The notes under the pieces are model-generated. The model saw nothing but the letters and a program-made list of their open reading frames with translations. It was not told the DNA's origin and searched no databases. A program made the translations under genes and the position numbers. A DNA stretch of 64,000 bases from Spiroplasma chinense. Lineage in GTDB: Bacteria > Bacillota_I > Bacilli_A > Mycoplasmatales > Mycoplasmataceae. Location: positions 992,001 through 1,056,000 of the forward strand of contig NZ_CP043026.1 of assembly GCF_008086545.1 (NCBI RefSeq). The letters are read 5' to 3'. This document shows, piece after piece, positions 57,444 through 64,000 of this stretch; the stretch's first letter is position 1; each line of letters begins with the position of its first letter.

Positions 57444-60068
57444 CTAGACCTCAATATCAAAACTATACATATCGTTTTGCTTTCCGTCTTTATCAATAGG
57501 TTTTACCCCTATTTTTATATTCCCACTGTTTGGTTTTAAATCTTTTAAGAAATAGTCGCTTTGAGTAGTTTCTCCCACTCTATATCAACGATCGTTAAAG
57601 AAAGTGTATATTTCATAATAACTTATGTTATTTCCCTTACTTGTGTAACCAAAACGTATGTTGTAATCTTGGTTGTTTCTAGAAATGATATACTCTAAAC
57701 TTGGTTTTGAAATTTCAGCTTTTTCAATATTTTTAGTAACATCTAAATTTTCAATAGACAATTCACCAACATTCAATTTAAAGTAAGTTTCATTAGGCTT
57801 AATTGATAAACCAATTTTAGATAATTTATTATCTTGATTAATTGAACTTATTTGATTTAAATCATAGGAAATTGATTTTCAACCATCACCAAGAGAAGTT
57901 GAAGTTAACTCAATTTCTTTTTGTGTGTCAATTTGTGTAGATTGATTTGTTGTTGTTAACAATAATTTAACATCAGCATTATCACCATCTTTATAAACGA
58001 AATTGATTTTTCGGTTCTTTTTAGACAAATTAGTTCCCATTATATCTCAATAATAAGTTTTGTTAGTATCTCATTTTGCATCTACAATGGCACCAGTTTC
58101 ATCAAAACCTCCACCAATTGCAATAGAGTTACCTTTTTTATAAACTACATCATAATCTCAAGCTCCAGTTATATCACTAATTGGTAATGGTTCATCTTGG
58201 TTTGCTTTGTCATAAACTTGTCATCTGTAACTTGGTAAAGTATCTACAAGACGTCTATTAGATCATGGATATTGTGTTGAAGTTTCATCAGAAACAAATT
58301 TAATACCACTCCCTGTTGAGAAGTTAGTTTTAAATAATGCTTCATTATTATCATCATTTATAATAGTTTTTTCAGTCATTAAGCTACCAATTCCAAAACT
58401 TGTAGAATTATAACCCTTACCTCCATTTGTAGAGTAATCATATAAAGTATTTAATATATCATCATTGGCTTTTTCTTTATCTTTAAATTTTACTCTTGGG
58501 TCTGCTAAAAGAAATTGAACGTTTTTATTTTCCATACTATCAGGAATTGATGTTGAAATTTCTTTACTTGTTTTACCAATATCTTTTTTTGATATAAACA
58601 AGTTACTTCCACTATATTGAATATCATTCATCAATTGATTTGCCTGAATTTGTAGTAAAGCTGCTCTTTCAGGAGATGTGCCTTTTGGTGTTAAACCAGA
58701 AACAGCACCTGCAAAAACTCCTGTACCATTATCTAAATAAGTTGTAAATCCTGTAAATTTATTTTTATCAAAGTTTCCATTTTTGTCTTTTAAATATGTT
58801 TGATTTTTAAAATCAAAAAATCCTGATAATTGTGAATTTACCCCTTCATCAATAATGGTCATAACATCACCGCCAGTATACTCATCACTATTATCTAAAA
58901 ATTCCATTGAACGTTCTGGAGATTCAGAAAAAGTTGTTACTATTTTTGTAACTTTTTTTCTACCATTATATTCTCCGGTAGTTGTAGTAATTTCTCCCGT
59001 TTGTTTATCTGCAAACTCTCCGTTTGTTGCTTTTAAACTACCCTCATTTGTATAAAAAATCATATCTAAATCTTGGATTCTACTATCTTCAGATCTAAGA
59101 GTTTTATTATTAAAATCTTTGATAATTTGTGCAACATCACTATTTTTTAAAATTCATCCGTCAGGCATACTACCATTGGCTTCATTGTTAAAGAATCATC
59201 CGTCAAAACCCATATAATCTGCAATTTCAATTAACTTATCAACTATTAAAAAGTTTCCATACTCATCTTTTTTTAGAAAATCTTTTAACATGTTTTTTGA
59301 AAGACCATGTCATCCATCTAAAAATATATTTCCATAAACTTTTGTTCCATTTTGATGACCAGCTTCAATAATATCGGCTGGAGGTGGAACTATTGGTCCT
59401 TCAAGTCAAGAACCAGATCAGTTAACAACTCCAGTAATATATTGATAATTTATTGGTGTATTTTCATATGGATTTTTTGTACCAACAATTGTATTGTCAT
59501 AAGTTCTATGTTTTCTACTTGTAAATCCAAGCGGCATAAAAGTAATATCTTCATTTTGCTCAGGACTTAATTTTGTAGCAACACTAGTGCTTTTAATTAA
59601 TGGTTGTCCTGATTTATTGTACTTTGCATCCATATCTTTATTTGGATCTCAATCCAAAATTGAGTTAATTTGTCTATATCTTTGAGAAGGAGTGTTTACT
59701 CCAAAGTCAGATACAAAATTACCATTAGGCATAAAACCTTTATTTAAAGGCACACCAGTAACAGCTTGTTTTAATATATTTTGAGATCACTGAAAACCAG
59801 TGCTAAATGTATTGTAATCTACAAATCTATTAACTTTTTGTTTGTTAGTTTTTCCTAAATAATTTTCTTTAGTTTCACTTGTTAATGCATTGGCCTCATT
59901 GTAATTATTAAAGTCTATTCCATCTCCAAAATTACTATTTGTTCAGTCAAAGTCTGGTAAATTTTCAAGAAAGTTATTATCATTGTTAATTAAATAACAA
60001 GAAACAACATTTGTTGTAGTACCAGCTATTAGTCCTAATGCAGTAAGTGTAAATAATAGTTTTTTCAT
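57444..60068 (-). CDS. GH85-type endo-beta-N-acetylglucosaminidase lipoprotein
   Basis: 874 residues with lipobox TNVVSC (Cys 24). GH85 enzymes cut the chitobiose core of N-glycans. Visible family features in order are FSTGFQWSQNILKQAV, the block VVNWSGSWLEGPIVPPP (about residues 215-232), IIEAGHQNGTKVYGNIFLDG, and the catalytic segment GFDGWFFNNEAN (about 284-295). The NxE pair that matches the Asn-Glu catalytic dyad is in that last segment. The C-terminal ~250 residues look like beta-sandwich glycan-binding modules ending in a fibronectin-like repeat. It is embedded between two permease genes of an ABC cluster, overlapping the upstream one by TAATG. Confidence 0.82.
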
Positions 60069-60922
60069 TATTTTTTCACCCCGAATCTGAAAGTATATTT
60101 ATAAAGCACAACAACTAAAATAGTAAAAACTATTGTTAATGAAATTGTTATACCTATTGAACTGAATGGAGCAAAATTACCATTAAAATATTTTGGTATT
60201 ATTTGAGTCATTCCGAACTTGTCAGCAAATTGATAAGAACTTATCAACATGTTTGTTCATATAAAATATTTATAAGGATTGATATAACCAAATATTACAA
60301 ATATAAGTTTTTCATTTGTAAATGCAGGATTTGCAAATGCATCACTAAAAATAACTAAGAATAAAAATACCAATTGAATTACTAGTAAATTTAATACAGT
60401 TTTTTTAGAAACACATGTTAAAACTAAAATCATTGCAGAAATAAAAACTGATAAAAGAGCAATATTAAATAGTAATACTATTCAAAGTGTTCAATGTATA
60501 TTTGTTAAAAGTGGAAAGTTAATACTTAATAATTTTGATCAAAGTACGATATTGTACCCTATAAGATTGACCAAAAAAGAAGAAATAATAAACAAGAAAG
60601 TAATTGTAAATACAGCCACAAATAAATTAACCTTATTTAAAGAACCAACTTTAAATTTAATTAATAAATTTTTCTTTTTTCATTCATTTATTGTCAAAGC
60701 TAAATAAACTGGTGCAAACAAAATTGAAGTTAGCATAAAATTTATAAAGATTGGTGGCAATAACATTTCATATGTATTTGCATTTCAAATATAAAATAAA
60801 GCAAAAAAGCTTACTAATGATAAGAAATGAACAAAGATATACGTTTTAATGTTTTTAAAAATAATTTTTGTGAAAAATGCTGTTGTTTTAATATCAAATG
60901 AAAATTTATTTTTCATTTTCAT
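60068..60922 (-). CDS. ABC-2 type transporter permease
   Basis: 284 residues with about six hydrophobic helices, an N-terminal KMKNKFSFDIK segment and a short basic C terminus. FGYINPYKYFIWTNML is shared in outline with the permease at 56610. Two in-frame starts exist (60922 and 60916); 60922 is preferred because it is closer to AGAGA. The start lies within the 3' end of the ATPase gene. The stop overlaps the glycosidase ATG (TAATG). Confidence 0.78.
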
Positions 60923-61583
60923 AATATTTAATTAATCTCTTTCTTAATGTTCCATATTCCTTAGTTATTTCTTCGATATTTTTATCTTCATAAACTGTTC
61001 CATCTTTAAGAATGATCACTCTATCACAAAGCGCTTCTACTTCTTCTGGTATATGTGAAACAATTAATAAAATAATTTTCTTTTCTTTTTTATAGTTTTG
61101 AAAGAAACTTATTAGTTTAATTTGCATTTCTAAATCTAAACCTGTAATAAGTTCATCTAAAATCAAAACGTTTGGTTCGTTAATAATTGATAAGAAACAG
61201 TTAATTCTTTGTCTTTGTCCACCAGACAAAGAACTTATGTCTCTTGAAATAATGCCTTCTAAATCAAAAGCTTCTACTAATTTTTTAAATTCTTCTGTTT
61301 TCTTATAACTTTTATCTTTGTAAAAAGTTATAAGATCCGATAATTTTGTTCCAATTGGTCATGAACCATCTTGAAATTGCATACCAATATTTAGGTTTTC
61401 TTGTCTTACTATTTCACCTTCTGTTGGTTGAATTAAATTTGCTACAAGTTCAACTAAAGTGGTTTTTCCACACCCGTTTGAACCAACTACAGCAACAGCT
61501 TCGTTTTCATTAAAAGTTAAGTTTATTCCCTTCAAAACAACTTTTTTACCGTAGTTCTTTTGTACATTACTTAAATTAATCAT
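60906..61583 (-). CDS. ABC transporter ATP-binding protein
   Basis: 225 residues, a complete single ABC ATPase: Walker A GSNGCGKTT (about 35-43), Q-loop MQFQDGSWP, intact signature LSGGQRQRINC, Walker B VLILDELITGLD and switch His in LIVSHIPEE. It overlaps the upstream gene by 8 bases and the downstream permease by 17. It is the energy subunit of the permeases in this cluster; the substrate is unknown. Confidence 0.9.
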
Positions 61584-62370
61584 TTTTTGGTCCCTTGTCT
61601 ATAAAAACATAATTGTAAAGTTCATCAACTTTGTCTTTTAAAATTTTATTTGGAGCTACTTTTGGAGTAGGATATTTACCTTCATTTAAATTTTGTTCGT
61701 AATTTTCAGGTTCAACTGAAAAATTTGCATCCCCTGTGTCTGGATTTATAGGAACAAAACCTCCATATGTATAAAAGTTAAGATTTAATTCATAACTCAC
61801 TGATGTATTTATTTGACTTATAAATACCTTAAAGTAATAAAAGAAAGTAAAAGCATTAAAATATTTTAAATAATAAAGAACTTCACTCCCAGTACTTAAT
61901 AAGTTATTTCTACCTAAAATATAGTTTATGTTTGCTTGAATGTATTGAACTTTAATAGTACTTGCAATAAGATATTGAATTTCATCAGATTGTTGAACCT
62001 TTTTTGAAACTTCACTAACTTTTTCGCTTGGTACACCTTGTTCATCAACAGCAATTCCAGGTTCTACTGGGTTTTTTGAATAGAATTCAAATAAACTTGT
62101 ATAGTTGTCAATAAAAATTTGTTGAATTTCATTTGTATACTTATCAGTATCTAGATTTGCATAATATTCTAGAGTAGTTCATGTATTCAAAAAATCTTTT
62201 TCAATTGGTGGCCATTCTCTTGATGGATTCACTATTGACATAAGTTTGTTGTCTAACGTTTTAGTATTGACGCTTGTATTCAATAAATTTAAAAGTGAAT
62301 TTACTAGTATAGTTAAAATCATAGCAAATATCATCATTAAAGATATTAGTTTTTTTCTTGTAATTTTCAT
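61576..62370 (-). CDS. Membrane-anchored extracytoplasmic protein, unknown
   Basis: 264 residues. One N-terminal hydrophobic segment (about 8-32) without a lipobox Cys, so a signal anchor. The rest is polar, with a short hydrophobic patch near 165-185 (YFNAFTFFYYFKVFI). No family is recognised. It is the first gene of the ATPase-permease-glycosidase-permease unit and has its own promoter, so it may be an accessory protein of that transporter. Confidence 0.7.
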
Positions 62371-62396
62371 AATTACCCCCTTGACACAGCGTAAAT

Positions 62397-62425
62397 ATTA
62401 TAAAATAAAAAATTAAACTTTTAAA
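62397..62425 (-). promoter_or_regulatory. Candidate promoter of the glycosidase/ABC unit
   Basis: Minus strand: TATAAT at 62397-62402 with TTTAAA at 62420-62425, spacing 17. GGGGG, a Shine-Dalgarno, follows before ATG 62370. The -35 is weak. Confidence 0.5.
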
Positions 62426-62497
62426 TGATTTTTGGTAAATTTTATAAAATAATATATATTTTTGCGGAAAAATTTTCTTTGGTTATTTTGTGTATAA

Positions 62498-62536
62498 AAA
62501 AATAGCATTTTAGCCAAAATGGTTAAAATGCTATTC
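62498..62536 (-). terminator. Terminator of the upstream permease/ATPase pair
   Basis: AATAGCATTTTA / TAAAATGCTATT form a 12-bp stem on the minus strand, followed by seven U. It overlaps the stop codon of the ATPase gene at 62531. Confidence 0.85.
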
Positions 62537-63202
62537 TTCAAAATCTGGTTCTAATTCTATTGACCCTACTAGTTCATCAAACTTTTCTTGCTCAATATCT
62601 TTAATGTTTTTGGTATCTTCTAAAATCTTTCCACCCTTTAAAAATATCATTCTATTACATAATTCTTTTAATGTTTCAAGATTATGGTCAATTATAAAGA
62701 CATTTTTATATTGATCTATTTTAGATTGGATTCTTTTTGTTATTTTCCTTCTTCAAAAAGTATCTAAAAAATTAAACGTTTCATCCAAAATCAAAATATC
62801 ACCACTTAATAACTCAAGTAACATAAATTTATATCTTTGTTGTTGTCCTGGAGAAAGATTTGAAAAATATTTCAGTTTGTGATTATTTAGTTCATAAAAT
62901 CCAAATAACTTGTTTAAATCAGTTTTTTTCTTATATAAATTTTTAAGCAACAATGCTATATCAAACAATTTAACACTACCATAGTTACTAACTTGTTGTA
63001 AAACATCATAAGTAGAGGTTAAGTCTATATCTGTGTTTTTTTGGTAAATAAAGTTTTGTGAAATAGTTTTAATAAAAGTTGTTTTACCTGAACCATTACT
63101 TCCAACCAAAGCTATTATTTGTCCTTCCTCTATTTTTAAGTTTTTTATTTCAAGAGTAAAGATATCACTGATTTGTTTGTTGATATTTATTATTTGTGTC
63201 AT
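62531..63202 (-). CDS. ABC transporter ATP-binding protein
   Basis: 223 residues. Walker A GSNGSGKTT (about 34-42), a slightly altered signature LSPGQQQRYK, Walker B ILILDETFNFLD, switch His in IIDHNLE. It is short of a typical Q-loop context but otherwise complete. It pairs with the permease gene that overlaps its start by 13 bases. A terminator separates it from the next unit, so it forms its own transporter or a regulated half of the same system. Confidence 0.85.
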
Positions 63203-63936
63203 AACTTCAACCCCCTTTTAACTCCAAGTGTAAGTCACATTAAACCAATCAATACCAATAAATTAGAAATATAAGGTATTCAAAATAGAGCATTTTTAGT
63301 TTCTAAGAGTCAAATATTGAAAAAAGGTAATATATTAAAAATAACTTCAACTGACTTTATTTCAAAGATTGGATTAAAAATCATATTTAAAAAAGCGGTA
63401 CAGATTATGACTAAAATTAATAATATTAAAGTTATTGATACTGCCATTCTATCTTCGGGTAAAAATTTGAATAAAGTAAATAAAATTATAGCTAAAGTTA
63501 TGCAATATAAAATTATCCTTACATAGTAATCAAGTAAAAAATTTAAAATTCCATATTGAGCTACCATTTTGACATTAAAAGATCATGTTCATACCAAGTA
63601 AAAAGTTAAATTTAAAAACGCTAGAATTAAACCATTTAATAAATACGTTCATATTATTTTAATTGGAGTTATTTTAGAACCTTTAATTTGGTTTCATAAA
63701 CCACTTTTAAAATCATCATATAAGTAATAGCTAAATAATAAAATATAAATTAAATTAACACCTATAAAAATATTTAACCCAGCTCCTAAAAATACTCCCC
63801 CTTCTTCATCTTGGATTTGCATTGAATTCACTAAGTTATATAAGATATTAAAAAAATTACTGGCAATAAAAATGATTAGAAGTATATATCATTTATTTAA
63901 TGCTCTTTTAAAATTAAAATTTAAAATATTTAACAT
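63190..63936 (-). CDS. ABC-2 type permease-like membrane protein
   Basis: 248 residues with about six hydrophobic helices, starting MLNILNFNFKRALNKWYILL. A UGA near the end is Trp, so the frame continues past 63202 and ends in the next gene (tail LKLWHK, TAA at 63190). It is the first gene of a two-gene unit with the ATPase. GGGGG within its 3' end serves as Shine-Dalgarno for that gene. The region 63937-64000 holds only AT-rich upstream DNA. Confidence 0.7.
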
Positions 63937-64000
63937 TTATATCTTTCTTTCTTTGTTATTCGTCATTGTTTTAAACATAACACACAAAACACAAAAAAAC

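Overview
The window is AT-rich chromosomal DNA from a wall-less bacterium of the class Mollicutes. It most likely belongs to the Spiroplasma/Entomoplasma/Mesoplasma group. The decisive evidence is the genetic code: nearly every conserved gene (ileS, pheST, nrdD, thyA, oppABCDF, rsmH, ftsZ and others) reads through in-frame UGA codons at places where the family has tryptophan. All coordinates below therefore use UGA = Trp. Several genes end further downstream than a standard-code reading would suggest, and two overlaps (28227-28270, 63190-63202) appear only under this code. Lipoprotein signals of the type VVAC/VVSC, a remnant division cluster without murein genes, and single rRNA and tRNA clusters fit the same assignment. 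Genus cannot be fixed from the sequence alone. Almost all genes lie on the minus strand.

Layout. 1-3477: isoprenoid and phospholipid genes (dxr fragment, cdsA, uppS), a Xaa-Pro peptidase and rpmG. 3803-6500: a plus-strand thioredoxin-like lipoprotein, five tRNAs (Leu, Lys, Gln, Tyr, Thr), a lipoprotein, and a candidate small RNA with a near-consensus promoter. 6626-9240: anaerobic ribonucleotide reductase nrdD-nrdG. 9580-11082: four small, unrecognised, mostly membrane-associated reading frames, two of which look like one gene split by a frameshift. 11192-16653: an operon running cvpA-like, acpS, thyA, folA, plsC, pdp. 16757-17659: rnhC on the plus strand, then a second candidate RNA. 17865-24330: an ileS operon under T-box control (ileS, lspA, rluD, rhomboid-like, dCMP deaminase).

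24350-31516: a degenerate chitinase-like lipoprotein and an operon of hydrolase, ABC ATPase, two paralogous permeases, an RpiR regulator and a coiled-coil protein. 31586-40213: oligopeptide transporter oppBCDFA, with large helical insertions in both ATPases. 40214-41330: two small unrecognised genes with strong expression signals. 41328-45818: division cluster mraZ-rsmH-ftsA-like-ftsZ-sepF with MraZ-type boxes. 45860-51144: rpmF, DUF177, pheS-pheT and two unknown genes. 51242-56480: rRNA operon 16S-23S-5S with processing stems. 56610-63936: an ABC transport cluster carrying a GH85-type endo-beta-N-acetylglucosaminidase lipoprotein.

Functionally, thyA, folA, dCMP deaminase, pyrimidine-nucleoside phosphorylase and NrdDG together cover deoxynucleotide supply. 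CdsA, PlsC and AcpS serve lipid synthesis. LspA matures the many lipoproteins. Opp, the peptidase and the glycosidase-ABC region point to scavenging of host peptides and glycans. No mobile element, prophage, CRISPR array or antibiotic-resistance gene was seen. Where operons are tight, genes are joined by TAATG stop/start overlaps, the form available when UGA is not a stop codon.
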